Assembly (NCBI RefSeq): GCF_947632095.1
Contig: NZ_CANROA010000015.1
Coordinates: forward strand, 1-45,613
Length of the DNA: 45,613 nt
Source of the DNA: an uncultured Microbacterium sp.
Lineage (GTDB): Bacteria > Actinomycetota > Actinomycetes > Actinomycetales > Microbacteriaceae
Direction of reading: 5' to 3'
Below the pieces are notes generated by a model. The model was not told where the DNA came from, searched no databases, and saw only the letters and a program-made list of their open reading frames with translations. This document shows, in pieces, positions 15,502-24,400 of this stretch. The position numbers and the translations under genes are program-made. Each line of letters opens with the position of its first letter. The stretch's first letter is position 1.

Positions 15502-15925
15502 TACATGATGGAAGGAATTGCAAGCAAGAGAAAGCAGAAAGATTCTCGCAATCGTCTCCCACGCGGAGATAGCGACGGCTCACGCAAGTGATGCGATGAC
15601 CGGGGTCGCCAAGCGGGAGACGGAGGCGACCGGAGAAGCACGCACGAGGAATACGCACGGGGCGGGCGTGAAGCGGGGGCGTCCCATTCGACAGAGGGGT
15701 CGGGCAGGCTTCGTCGGTCGAGGTGTATCGAGAGTGCAGTTCGTCCCGTTCTCCGTGGCGGGGTGCGGTGCGGGGGCTCAGTGGAGTGCGGGTGAGGGGT
15801 GGCGGGGGCGGCTGTCCTTGCTTACCTACCTCCCTCTCACCTGCCCCATCCTCTTCACTGAGCGGCTGGCGAATGCAGACCGGCTCCACACTGAGCGGTC
15901 GGTGGCGGCGCGGATCGGGGTGCGA
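15502..15925. other. Gene-free region with strong strand bias
   Basis: No convincing gene. From about 15760 to 15815 the plus strand is a run of G tracts (GGGG and GGGGG), followed at about 15820-15855 by a pyrimidine tract. CACTGAGCGG occurs twice (15856-15865, 15889-15898). This could be a structured origin or transfer site. Confidence 0.35.
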
Positions 15926-16411
15926 TCAGATCAGGTCGGCTTCGTACTGACCGACGAGGTAGCGCTCCCTGAAAAAAGAGATCGGCTGCTTGTCTCCATT
16001 TGCCATTGTCGTTATATGGCTCAGAAGCTTCGCGTTCTCATCTGTACCGAGGCTCCAGTCAGCGATCCGCGCCATTTGAACAGCGCGTGTGATGTCTCGG
16101 GCGAAGATAGGGTTTGCGTGCGTGGGGTGCAGGGTCTCCATGCGCCGGAACTCTTCCCAGTGGAGACGGTCGATCCTCTCCCTGTCACCGTCGTACTTGT
16201 ACTTGAGGTCTGCGTCGAAAGACGTCATGTGGTCCCTAGCCCACTCCGCCCGTGCAGCGCCGTATGCGTCAATGAACTTTGACACTGTAGCGTCGTCGAT
16301 CTCGATGTCCTCGTAATAGTCGATGACTGCCTGTGCATCTTCGAGATACGGAGGGTAGAGGAACGATCGTCGCGCGGGGCGGTGACAAGTTGGGCAATGA
16401 TCTCCGGTCAT
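15926..16411 (-). CDS. Hypothetical protein with N-terminal zinc-knuckle-like motif (161 aa)
   Basis: It opens with HCPTCHRPARR, a single CxxC/H pair that may bind zinc. The rest is helical and charged, with no recognised domain. It starts at ATG 16411 exactly six bases after a -10 box TAGGCT (16418-16423), so it has its own leaderless promoter at the boundary of the upstream gene. It ends the run of genes headed by the HTH protein at 18108. Confidence 0.7.
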   Translation of the reverse strand: MTGDHCPTCHRPARRSFLYPPYLEDAQAVIDYYEDIEIDDATVSKFIDAYGAARAEWARDHMTSFDADLKYKYDGDRERIDRLHWEEFRRMETLHPTHANPIFARDITRAVQMARIADWSLGTDENAKLLSHITTMANGDKQPISFFRERYLVGQYEADLI

Positions 16412-16424
16412 GCGACCAGCCTAG

Positions 16425-17777
16425 TCAGGCTCCAGCCCGCAAACGAATTGGCAACCGATCCGGCGCGAAATGCTTGGACTGCGCGCGCGTCAGCACTCTC
16501 GGCTCCACCCGGATACCGCGATACTCCGACCGCTCCCACATCATGTCCGCAACCTCGGTCGCCTGCCGTCGTGCACGCAACCAGTGAGGGTTACCACGGA
16601 GCGCCGCCATGTTGTCGGCTGCCGCGAGGAAGTACGCCGGGTCGCGCGGCTCGAAACCCAAGTCGTAGGGAGCGAGGAAAGCCGACCGCTCCCACGGCGA
16701 TGAGGGGTCGCCAACAGCTACATCGACTTCCAAATCGAGGAAAGCATCGGTCATCATCCCACGCTCCGGGAACCACTCACGCCAGTCAGCGACGCCGATC
16801 CGTGCGGCGGTGCGATCACCGTTGATTCCGGGGAACTCGCGCACGGCTGCACGCACGGTGTGAAAAATCCCGTTGCGCGTGTTGTACCGCTTGCTCGCGC
16901 TCGTGTCCGGGTGGTCTGCTGCAACGAAAATCACCACCAACCCCGACCTATCCAGACGACGCTCGTGCAAGAGCTTCGCCCACCGCCGAACCTTCCCCGC
17001 AAATGCGGTGCCCCGGCTCGCGGTGATCTCGATCGCGATACGCAGTCCGTCCTCACGCACGACCACGAGGTCTGCGCCCGCGAGCATCGTTCGCTCTGGT
17101 GCGGGGTAGCCGAGCCCCGTGTACCCGAGCAGTTCGTGCGTCGCCAGCTTCTCACCGAGCACCGCCTCCACCTCCGTGTACTCCGCCAACCGCAACCCAA
17201 GCTCGGTCGCGAGAAGGTTGTGGCGGGTGTACTGCCGCGATGCGTCGAACTGCATCCCGCCGGTTACCGAGACCCACTCCGGGTAGGTGATGCGGGGCTT
17301 CACGTTCTTGTCGAACGCGTTCGTCGCGGAGGGTCTGAGCGTGCGTACATTGCCGACCATCCCCACGTCAATCAGCCTTGCTGCGAAAAGGTCGTCCAGT
17401 GCTTCACTGCGCCCTACAATCCCGCGCACGCCGGTGAGCGCCGCAACCTGTTCCGCCGTCCCGGTGCGCCACTGGTCGAGTGCGCCGAGGATGTTGAGCG
17501 TTGACTGTTGCGCACGCCGACCAGCAAACCTGCGCTCCAACGCTTCACCAGGATCAGCGAGCATGGCGGCGCTCGCGCGCGCTGCACCCACTGCGACACG
17601 GCGCTCCAACGCGTCCCGCTCTTCCCAGAGTGGCATCTGCCCGATGCGCCAGAGCGCATCCCAATAAGGATCGAGTCTTCGCGGGGTTTGTGTCGCGGTC
17701 ACTGGGTTGCGTGACGCGATGGAGTCGAACGGGCGTGGCATCCCGACCTCGCGCTTACCTACCGGCATATCAGCCAT
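16425..17777 (-). CDS. Replication-relaxation-like protein (450 aa)
   Basis: The layout fits the actinobacterial replication-relaxation family (Replic_Relax, PF13814). An N-terminal winged-helix part (STLNILGALDQWRTGTAEQV, then LDDLFAARLIDVG) is followed by HNLLATELGLRLAEY and a nuclease-like core (MLAGADLVVVREDGLRIAIE, then KVRRWAKLL). Members occur on plasmids and ICEs and are thought to help replication or relaxation at the origin; a precise activity is not established. It overlaps the upstream HTH gene by eight bases, so the two are translated together. I assigned the family from the pattern, without a profile search. Confidence 0.7.
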   Translation of the reverse strand: MADMPVGKREVGMPRPFDSIASRNPVTATQTPRRLDPYWDALWRIGQMPLWEERDALERRVAVGAARASAAMLADPGEALERRFAGRRAQQSTLNILGALDQWRTGTAEQVAALTGVRGIVGRSEALDDLFAARLIDVGMVGNVRTLRPSATNAFDKNVKPRITYPEWVSVTGGMQFDASRQYTRHNLLATELGLRLAEYTEVEAVLGEKLATHELLGYTGLGYPAPERTMLAGADLVVVREDGLRIAIEITASRGTAFAGKVRRWAKLLHERRLDRSGLVVIFVAADHPDTSASKRYNTRNGIFHTVRAAVREFPGINGDRTAARIGVADWREWFPERGMMTDAFLDLEVDVAVGDPSSPWERSAFLAPYDLGFEPRDPAYFLAAADNMAALRGNPHWLRARRQATEVADMMWERSEYRGIRVEPRVLTRAQSKHFAPDRLPIRLRAGA

Positions 17778-18108
17778 GACGATCTACCTTCCCGAGAATG
17801 CGCACGATGCGGCGTCCCCGATACTCGACAACGACATGCTCGTACTGTGCGAGGTTCGCCGCGATGAACGCTGCGCTCTCTGGCACCGTGCGCGCATAGT
17901 CACGGATGCTGAGACCGGACAGAGTGGTCGGTGCAGGTGCGCCTTCGGAATAGCGGTAATGAGCGCCGGTCGCGGTGAGCCCGATCGCGTCGGCGATCTC
18001 TTCCCACGAGTGACCGGCGGCACGCGCTTCGTGTACTGCACGGCGCTCGTCAGCCTGCGCGGCAACGAGTGCGGCGTGTGCAGCGGCAAGGTCAGAGAGG
18101 GTGCTCAT
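17770..18108 (-). CDS. Small HTH protein (112 aa), 'SWEEIA' type
   Basis: A helical N-terminus (LAAAHAALVAAQADERRAV) leads into a sigma-like HTH (GHSWEEIADAIGLTATGAHY). The C-terminus is beta-rich. The same HTH pattern is seen in the methyltransferase at 19297 and more weakly in the 28770 protein. It starts at ATG 18108, six bases after a perfect TAAAAT -10 box (18115-18120), hence leaderless. It overlaps the replication-relaxation-like gene and may regulate that unit. Confidence 0.8.
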   Translation of the reverse strand: MSTLSDLAAAHAALVAAQADERRAVHEARAAGHSWEEIADAIGLTATGAHYRYSEGAPAPTTLSGLSIRDYARTVPESAAFIAANLAQYEHVVVEYRGRRIVRILGKVDRHG

Positions 18109-18114
18109 GTACCC

Positions 18115-18120
18115 ATTTTA
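18115..18120 (-). promoter_or_regulatory. Leaderless -10 box (TAAAAT) of the 18108 HTH gene
   Basis: TAAAAT is followed by six bases and ATG 18108. It is one of the best -10 boxes in the element. Confidence 0.65.
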
Positions 18121-18611
18121 CGCGAGTTGTTCAGGAAACTGTAGAAGATGCGAGGGGTGATGAGCGTCGGGGCAGATACTCACGCGACCCACGCAGGTAA
18201 CTCGACCGGAAAACGCCGGTGGCGGGTGCTCCGCAGTGAGCCGCCCGCACAAATGTGTATTCAGAGGATGTTGGGTTTTCGAGGAATTGAGACTGAGCGT
18301 GGTGGTTTGAGATGGGGAGGGTGAGTGGAGAGGAGAGCGAGAAGAGACCAGACTGAGTTACAGAACGACTCTTTTTCATCACTTCTCCGCGACGTTCGCC
18401 CACTGCGTGCGCTCACGGCTCGCCCTACGGGCTCGCTCGCTCCGTCGCCTTTGGCTGCGCCGCTGTTTCTGAACCACGCAACGCACAACGAGACGAGAAC
18501 GCACCGCCCCACGCGCGAGCACCGGAGGTGCGAGCATCTTGTATAGGCGCTGCCGCGTTCGAAAAGCACCGGACGTGCTGTCGCACTCGTGGATCGCTGT
18601 CGCGTTCGATC
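18121..18611. other. Gene-free region with purine run and hairpins
   Basis: No convincing gene over about 490 bases. The plus strand is strongly purine-rich at about 18270-18350. Downstream, GCTCGCCCTACGGGCTCGC (about 18418) forms a short palindrome, and GCACCGGAGGTGC and AGCACCGGACGTGCT are further small hairpins. Its position between the replication-like genes and the methyltransferase makes it a candidate origin or transfer site. Confidence 0.35.
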
Positions 18612-18622
18612 CCGACCATGAT
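18612..18622 (+). promoter_or_regulatory. CCGACCATGAT motif, six bases before ATG 18629
   Basis: This copy fixes the start of the downstream gene at 18629 rather than at an upstream in-frame ATG. Confidence 0.7.
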
Positions 18623-18628
18623 GTCGTC

Positions 18629-19240
18629 ATGAACAGTGACCGGACACCCACCCTCGACGACCTCGTCGCACTGCGGGTGCCGGAGGTGCGCCGACGCACG
18701 CTGCTCGCCGCGTTCGACCGCGCGCGACCGGCATCCTTTTCTCCGTACGTCACTGGCTCCACGAGGCTCGATGCAGAGTCGGTGGCGAAGCTGCGCGAGA
18801 CGTTCGAGACTTTCCCCGGAGCACTTCGCCTGCCGGAGGTGCGCCGCACTCTCGGCATCCGCAAGGGCACAACCGGCGACGCTTTCGAGAAGGCGCTGCA
18901 CGAGCGGCTGCTGCGCATCGTTGATGACGCGGTCACGATCGCTACGACGATCCAACGCGAGGCTCGCGAGCACCCGCCGCTCGACCTCGCTGACCTGCCG
19001 GGGGCACCTGTTCACGACGATGGCTACCCGGTTGCTGCGGCACGTTACGTCGCGGCTCACGGTGAGGCATACGGCATCCTCAACGTCGCGAGCTATGCCC
19101 CTTCGACCGGAATGCTGATGACGCAGGAGGTCTGGAAGTATCCCGGAGGCGGACGCGGTGGAGAGTGGCGTTCGCAGCACATCGAAGACTTCGTCGGCGA
19201 TGGTTGGGTGCGCGACCCCGACCCTGCGAGACTTTCGTAA
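18629..19240 (+). CDS. Hypothetical protein (203 aa) upstream of the methyltransferase
   Basis: The start is set by the CCGACCATGAT motif six bases upstream. The N-terminal half is helical and charged with two similar Leu-Arg-x-Pro-Glu-Val-Arg-Arg segments (LRVPEVRRRT, LRLPEVRRTL) about 45 residues apart. The C-terminal half is Gly/Tyr/Trp-rich (EVWKYPGGGRGGEW). I do not recognise it, and it does not look like the EcoRI endonuclease. It lies 56 bases before the methyltransferase and may be its partner. Confidence 0.65.
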   Translation: MNSDRTPTLDDLVALRVPEVRRRTLLAAFDRARPASFSPYVTGSTRLDAESVAKLRETFETFPGALRLPEVRRTLGIRKGTTGDAFEKALHERLLRIVDDAVTIATTIQREAREHPPLDLADLPGAPVHDDGYPVAAARYVAAHGEAYGILNVASYAPSTGMLMTQEVWKYPGGGRGGEWRSQHIEDFVGDGWVRDPDPARLS

Positions 19241-19296
19241 TCGACTGCGCGGCGGGTCGACCTCTCGCGGGACACAGCGTGTGCCAGCTTTGAGGC

Positions 19297-20529
19297 GTGA
19301 CGGCAATACCTAACACGAGCCTCCCCGAGAGCGCGAAGGCGCACATCGCGGAATCGGTCGAGCGGCTGATCGAGAGCGAGGGTATCCGCTTGCAGTCGCA
19401 GAAGCTCTACCCGAAGACTGCTGCGGGTCTTCGTCTCGCACGCCTAGAGGTTGCTCTGACGATCGGCGCGATGGATGTCGTGGAGCACGCGGTCGCGATT
19501 GCTCGTGCGAACGGGGCAACGTGGGATGACATTGCGAAGATCGCGGGGCTCTCTTCGAGAGGGTCGGCAGCACGTCGATTCGGCAGTTTGCGTGGTTCGG
19601 AAAACGAAACACCGGCGCGTGCTGCGATTCGGAAACTGAACCGCGCTAAGCGCGCGAAAAACGATGACTTTCGCACCCGCCTCGTCGATGTCGAGAAGGA
19701 GCTTGCGCACTACCCAGATGCGTTCCGGGGAAAGTCCGTGCTTCTGCCGTGCGATGACGTGGACGGTGCCTTCTGGCACTTCTTCGACGCAAACTTCGAT
19801 CGGCTCGGTCTGACATCTCTGACTGCCACGAGCTTCGTTGAACCGGGCGCGAAGGCTCCCTGGGCGGAGGTTGCCGTGCGCAACTCTGAGGGAACGTCCA
19901 GATCGTCACTAGATGGCAAAGGCGACTTTCAGTCCACGCAGGTGCAGACGCTTATCGCGGCTGCCGATGTGATTGTCACGAACCCGCCGTTCAGTGAGTT
20001 TCGCGAGTTTGTCGGCACGCTGGTCGAGCACGACAAGAAGTTCATCATCCTCGGCGGGATGAACTCGGCAACGAACTCCGGGGTATGGTCACTGATCCGC
20101 GATGGGGAGATGTGGCTGGGGGCAACCGCCAATGGCGGCGCGATGCCGTTCATTGTCCCGAGCGACTATCACGGATCAAACGTCCGCTTCGATGACGAAG
20201 GGCGACGATGGGTTGGCGTGGGGGTGCGGTGGTACACGAACCTCGATGTTGACCGGCGACACGCTCCACTGCCGTTGACCGCGCAGTACGAACCAGAGCA
20301 CTATCCGAGCTACGACAACTACCCGCAGGCGATCGAGGTCGGCAAGGTCGCAGACATCCCCGCCGACTATTCCGGCGAGATGGGCGTCCCGATTACGTTC
20401 TTGGGGCGTCACGATCCCGATCAGTTTGAGATCGTCGGATTCTCGCGAGAGCTTGTTCGAGAGAACGGCTTTCGAGTAGCGGGGCGGGCGCTTTATGACC
20501 GCATCGTGATCCGACACGCAGTTTCGTAA
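19297..20529 (+). CDS. EcoRI-type adenine-N6 DNA methyltransferase with N-terminal HTH
   Basis: Residues about 145-400 match the EcoRI methylase family: KSVLLPCDDVDGAFWHFF, the catalytic NPPF (VIVTNPPFSEFREF), the family signature YDNYPQAIEV, and MGVPITFLGRHDPDQFEI near the end. It should methylate adenine in DNA, probably within a GAATTC-like site, although specificity cannot be read from sequence. The first 120 residues are an addition with a sigma-like HTH (GATWDDIAKIAGLSSRGSAA), so the protein may also act as a regulator or be targeted. No EcoRI-like endonuclease is nearby, so it appears to be an orphan. GTG 19297 is the most likely start. Confidence 0.88.
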   Translation: MTAIPNTSLPESAKAHIAESVERLIESEGIRLQSQKLYPKTAAGLRLARLEVALTIGAMDVVEHAVAIARANGATWDDIAKIAGLSSRGSAARRFGSLRGSENETPARAAIRKLNRAKRAKNDDFRTRLVDVEKELAHYPDAFRGKSVLLPCDDVDGAFWHFFDANFDRLGLTSLTATSFVEPGAKAPWAEVAVRNSEGTSRSSLDGKGDFQSTQVQTLIAAADVIVTNPPFSEFREFVGTLVEHDKKFIILGGMNSATNSGVWSLIRDGEMWLGATANGGAMPFIVPSDYHGSNVRFDDEGRRWVGVGVRWYTNLDVDRRHAPLPLTAQYEPEHYPSYDNYPQAIEVGKVADIPADYSGEMGVPITFLGRHDPDQFEIVGFSRELVRENGFRVAGRALYDRIVIRHAVS

Positions 20530-20537
20530 AGCGAAAC
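20521..20537 (+). terminator. Hairpin over the methyltransferase stop codon
   Basis: GTTTCG and CGAAAC form a 6-bp stem around TAAAG, which contains the stop. There is no U tract, so it is weak as a terminator; it may mark the end of the unit before the IS200 relic. Confidence 0.35.
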
Positions 20538-20558
20538 ATCTACAACTAGTCCGAAGCG

Positions 20559-20918
20559 TCACCCTGGAAAATCTTTACCCCTGATGAGGGGTGTTTTTGG
20601 TGTGCGCAAAAGGTGCTTCCCGCTCAAGGAGTCGAACCAGTTTCGGTATGCGCGTTCGGCTTGGCGAACACTCTGCTGGAGCACAACGGACGAGACCTCG
20701 CTGAGCCAGGCGCGATCGGGTGTCGCCTTCGCGCCGGTAGTGACCACGCTGGCTGTCTTCGAGAAGGAAATGTCCTTGTGCTCGCCCGCTTCGCGCAGGC
20801 GTGCGCGCTCGGCGAGAAAATCGTTGTAGACCACGCGCGCGCAACCAAACGATCGAGATAGCGCACGGCGCTGATCTCCAGATGGATACGCACGGTATCC
20901 ATATCGCTCGGTTGTCAT
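20559..20918 (-). pseudogene. Truncated TnpB (OrfB), N-terminal part only
   Basis: 119 residues match the start of TnpB (YRAYPSGDQRRALSRSFGCA, RVVYNDFLAERARLREAGE, then SSVVLQQSVRQAERAYRNWF). The RuvC and zinc-finger parts of a protein usually about 350-400 aa long are gone, and the frame ends in unrelated sequence close to the end hairpin. It cannot work as an RNA-guided nuclease. The -10 box TAGGCT (20925-20930) lies six bases before the ATG, so the fragment may still be transcribed. Confidence 0.85.
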
Positions 20919-20924
20919 TTCTCT

Positions 20925-20934
20925 AGCCTATCAT
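20925..20934. promoter_or_regulatory. Overlapping divergent leaderless -10 boxes of tnpA and tnpB
   Basis: TAGGCT (minus, 20925-20930) and TATCAT (plus, 20929-20934) share two bases, and each is exactly six bases from its start codon. Transcription in one direction should interfere with the other. Confidence 0.6.
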
Positions 20935-20940
20935 TGGTCT

Positions 20941-21357
20941 ATGACATCAAATGAGTCGATCAGACGAGGCAGACACGTAGTTTCTGAGCTATACGCACAC
21001 TTGGTCTTTGTCACTAAATACCGCCACGCGGTGTTTTCTGGCGAACACCTTGAACGGATGGAGTCCATTATTCGCGAAGTGTGCGAAGACTTCGGCGTGA
21101 CTCTCTCTGAGTTCAACGGGGAGAGCAACCACGTTCACCTCCTCGTCGAATATCCGCCAAAGGCGGAGCTATCGAGACTCATCAACTCCCTCAAGGGAGT
21201 GACCTCCCGGCTCCTCCGTAAGGAGTTCCCCGCACTCGCGACTCACTACTGGAGAGCGAAGGTTCTCTGGTCGCCTTCCTACTACGCGGGCTCGGCGGGT
21301 GGAGCATCACTGGAGTCCGTGCGTCGCTATATCGAGGGTCAGAGCCGTCCTGCTTAG
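20941..21357 (+). CDS. tnpA: IS200/IS605 Y1 transposase TnpA
   Basis: 138 aa HUH single-strand transposase. The HUH motif is HVHLLVEYPP (about residue 63) and the catalytic tyrosine is in SVRRYIEGQ near the C-terminus. LVFVTKYRHAVF is the usual first strand. All active-site residues are present and the length is normal. It has a leaderless -10 box TATCAT six bases upstream. It cuts and joins single-stranded ends at the hairpins flanking the relic. Confidence 0.93.
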   Translation: MTSNESIRRGRHVVSELYAHLVFVTKYRHAVFSGEHLERMESIIREVCEDFGVTLSEFNGESNHVHLLVEYPPKAELSRLINSLKGVTSRLLRKEFPALATHYWRAKVLWSPSYYAGSAGGASLESVRRYIEGQSRPA

Positions 21358-21446
21358 TCACATCGCCTGATTCACCCCCGCCGTGAACGACGGGGCACTC
21401 TCAGGCGAACTCAGTAGCATCCGGGGCAGACCTTTCGCGCGAACGA

Positions 21447-21482
21447 CAACAGCCGCCAGGATCGAAGCCCTGGCGGCTGTTG
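21447..21482. terminator. Terminator of the surface-protein gene
   Basis: A perfect 14-bp stem (21447-21460 with 21469-21482) with an 8-base loop lies just past the stop of the 1013-aa gene. It is likely a terminator for it (minus strand) and an insulator against tnpA readthrough. Confidence 0.75.
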
Positions 21483-21495
21483 CGTGCGTGAGCGG

Positions 21496-24400
21496 TTAGC
21501 TCATGCTGGAGTTCAGGCGACGGCGCTGACGGACACGCACCGACATCAGTCCGGCTCCGAGGAGGATCGAGATGCCAGCGATGCCAGCGAGCCCGAGACC
21601 GTCCTCCGATCCGGTGGTGGCGAGCGTGGTAGCGCCTGCGGCACCCTCCGCGCTCATCGCCGCGAGCACCGCGTTGGCGGCGTTCTCACGGTCGATCTGC
21701 GCCTGCTTGAGCGCGGCGAGGGCATCCTCGGCGCTCTTGAGGTTAGCAACCGCCTCGTCGTAGTTTGCCTGCGCGACCGCGAGGTCAGCGTCGGCGACTG
21801 CGAGCGCCGCCTGGGCGGCTTCGAGGTTCGCGAGAGCCTGGTCAGCGAGAGCCTGGGCTGCGTCGAGTTCAGCCTGAGCGGCGTCCACACCGGGCTGAGC
21901 CGCCGCGCGAGCGGCGTCCAGTGCGGCGTTCGCCGCGTCCAGTTCGCCCTCGCGCTGGGTGACGAGATCGGTCGCGTCCGACTGAGCGGCAACGAGTGCG
22001 TCAAGCGCGGTCTGCGCCTGGTCACGCTCGTCGGTCGCGTCGGTGACCGACTGCTCCGCGTCTGCCAGCACCGACTCCGCGTTGATTGCGGCGGTGAGGT
22101 CAGCCTGAGCGGCGGCGTTTGCCGACTGTGCTGCGTCGTACGCCGACTGGCTCAGTGCGAGCGCGTCAGCCGCGTCCGATGCTGCCTGCTCGGCGGCATC
22201 GTAGTCAGCCTGAGCGGCGGCAAGCGCCGCGTCGGCATCAGCGAGAGCCTGCGAAGCGTTCGCGAGATCGCTCACGCGCTCGTCGGCGAGAGTGCTCGCG
22301 GTGTTGGCGTCGGCGAGTCGCTGCTGGGCTGCCGTCTGAGCCGCCTGAGCGGATTCGAGGCTTCCCGTGGCGACCGCGAGGTCAGCCTCGGCACCGTTCG
22401 CCGCCGACGACTTCGCGTTGAAGTCGGTCTGCGCAGTTGCCAGAGCCGAGTTCGCCGCCGACGAGTCAGCGAGAGCGTCCGCCAGGGCGGTGTCCTTGCC
22501 GTCGAGCGCCGCGATGGCGTCCACGAGAGCCTGGTCAGCGTCCGCCTGAGCGGTGATCGCATCTGCCGCCGCCTGAGCGGTGGTGTCGCGTTCCGTCTCC
22601 GCCGCGTTGAGCGCATCGAGAGCCGCCTGAGCACGCTGACGTGCCGCGTTGACCTCTGCGATCGCGTCGTCGTATGCCGAGGTGGCACCGTTGACCTGCG
22701 ACTGGTAGGCGAGGAGGTCGGCGAGGTAGTCTGCCGCCGACATCTTGCGACCGTGGTCGAGCGACTTGACGCCATCTCCGTTGTTGGCGGTGGAGATGTT
22801 GCCCTGACCACTCATCACCTGACCCTGCGTGGTGCCCGCGTTGCCGAAGCCGGTCAGCGAGGTGCCAGGGGCGATGATGTTCAGGTAGTGACCGATCTGA
22901 GGGTACAGAGCCGGGTAGTTCATCTGGATGCTGATGGGAGTCATCGTCTCCAGTCCGGGGTAGTTCCCCGAAGCAACGGCGTTGTCGAACTTGACCTTCT
23001 CCTGGTCGTACCAGCCACGGAACGGGCTCGTGTTCGGCGACGTGCCGGTGTAACCCCACGCCAGGTTCTCGGTGGCGTTGAACTGGTTGGAGTGACCCAT
23101 CACCTCGTTGGCGCGGTCGGTGTTCGCCATCGCGATAGCCATCAGCGTGTCCGATACCTGCCACGGGGTCAGACCCAGCGACTCGCGGATCGCGTTGCCT
23201 TCGCTGATGTACTCCAGCGCGCGGATCATGTTCTCGATGCTGGTGGCGCTCGTCGCCGCACCGAGGTCGATGCTCGACAGGTACTTCGTGAACGCCGGGT
23301 CGGTGAGCACGTTGTACGCGCTCGTCGAGCCCATCGTCTCGAAGTAGCCAGCGGCACCCATTGCGATCAGGCGCTCGGCGTTCTCCGCGAGCACCCGAAG
23401 GCTCTCGGCGGCGGCTTCCGCGTCAGCGAGTGCGGCGTTCGCGGCGTCGCGCTCGGCGAGAGCGAGGAGCAGTGCCTCAGCGGCGGCGTCCTTCTCTGCG
23501 CCCGTCGTGAGGACGAGGGCGTTCGCGGCGTCGACCACGCTCTGCGCGTTGTCGCGAGTCGCCTGTGCGGCGACCTGCTCGGCGGTGGCAGTTGCCAGCA
23601 CGCCCGCTGCGGCGTTCGCGGCTGCCTGGGCGGCGTCGCGGGTAGCCTGCGAGGCGTTCTTGTCGGCGAGAGCGGCGGTCAGTGCCGCCTGAGCGTCGTC
23701 GTACGCGCTCTGTGCGCTCGTCTGCGCGGCGTTCTTGGCGTCGAGGTCGTCCTGGGCGTCCAGAACCTCCTGGCGCGCGTCAGCGGCGTCCTGCTGAGCC
23801 TGAGCGACCTTTGCCGGGTCGTTCGCGTCCTCTGCCGCCTGCTCGGCGCGCTCCTGGCGATCCTTGGCGTCGGTGAGGGCGGTGTCAGCGAGGTCTTTCT
23901 CCGCGTTCTTGGTGTTGGAGTTCGAGGTGCTGGTGTCCAGTGCGTCACGAGCGTCCTGCTCAGCCTGCTCAAGTGCGTTGTAGTCGTGCGTGTCCGCCTG
24001 ATTGCGCTTGTCGGTCGCGTCCTGCGCGGCGGCGTCGCGCTCGGAGGTGCGGTCGTCGAGGTTCTGGTTCTTCTGGTCGAGAACGTTCTGCTGGTTCTCG
24101 GCGGCGTTCTTCGCGTCGAGGAGAGCCTGCTCGGCTTCGGTGAGCTTATCCACCGCCTCCTCGACCTTCTCCTTCTTGTCAACGACATCAGGAGTGTTCT
24201 TGGCGTCTTCGACAGCCTGGGTCTTTTCGTCAACGACTCCGTTGGCGTCGTCATATTCAGACTGCGCCTGGTCAACGTCGTCTGCGGCGTCATCGCGGTT
24301 GCCCTGTGCCTCATCGAGGAGATCGCGGGCTTCGTCAACGAGCACCTTCGCGTCGTCGATGTGCCCCTGCGCTTCGACCTGATCTGCGGGGATGCTTGCG

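Larger units (their letters stand above)
20540..21410. mobile_element. IS200/IS605-family relic with deleted tnpB
   Basis: A Y1 transposase gene and a truncated tnpB are divergent, as in IS605-type elements. Both sides carry hairpins expected at the ends of this family: ACCCCT/AGGGGT at 20577-20592 on the tnpB side, and a nested structure at 21364-21407 on the tnpA side (CGCCTGA/TCAGGCG outside, CCCCG...CGGGG inside). The exact ends are not resolved. With tnpA intact it may still move. Confidence 0.75.

Noticed and set aside
15518..16282. 254-codon open frame on the plus strand
   Set aside because: Most of it is antisense to the 161-aa gene with a leaderless promoter; the rest has low-complexity composition.
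18539..18628. Upstream start for the 203-aa gene
   Set aside because: The added residues would be coded by the promoter motif itself, and the motif sits exactly six bases before ATG 18629.
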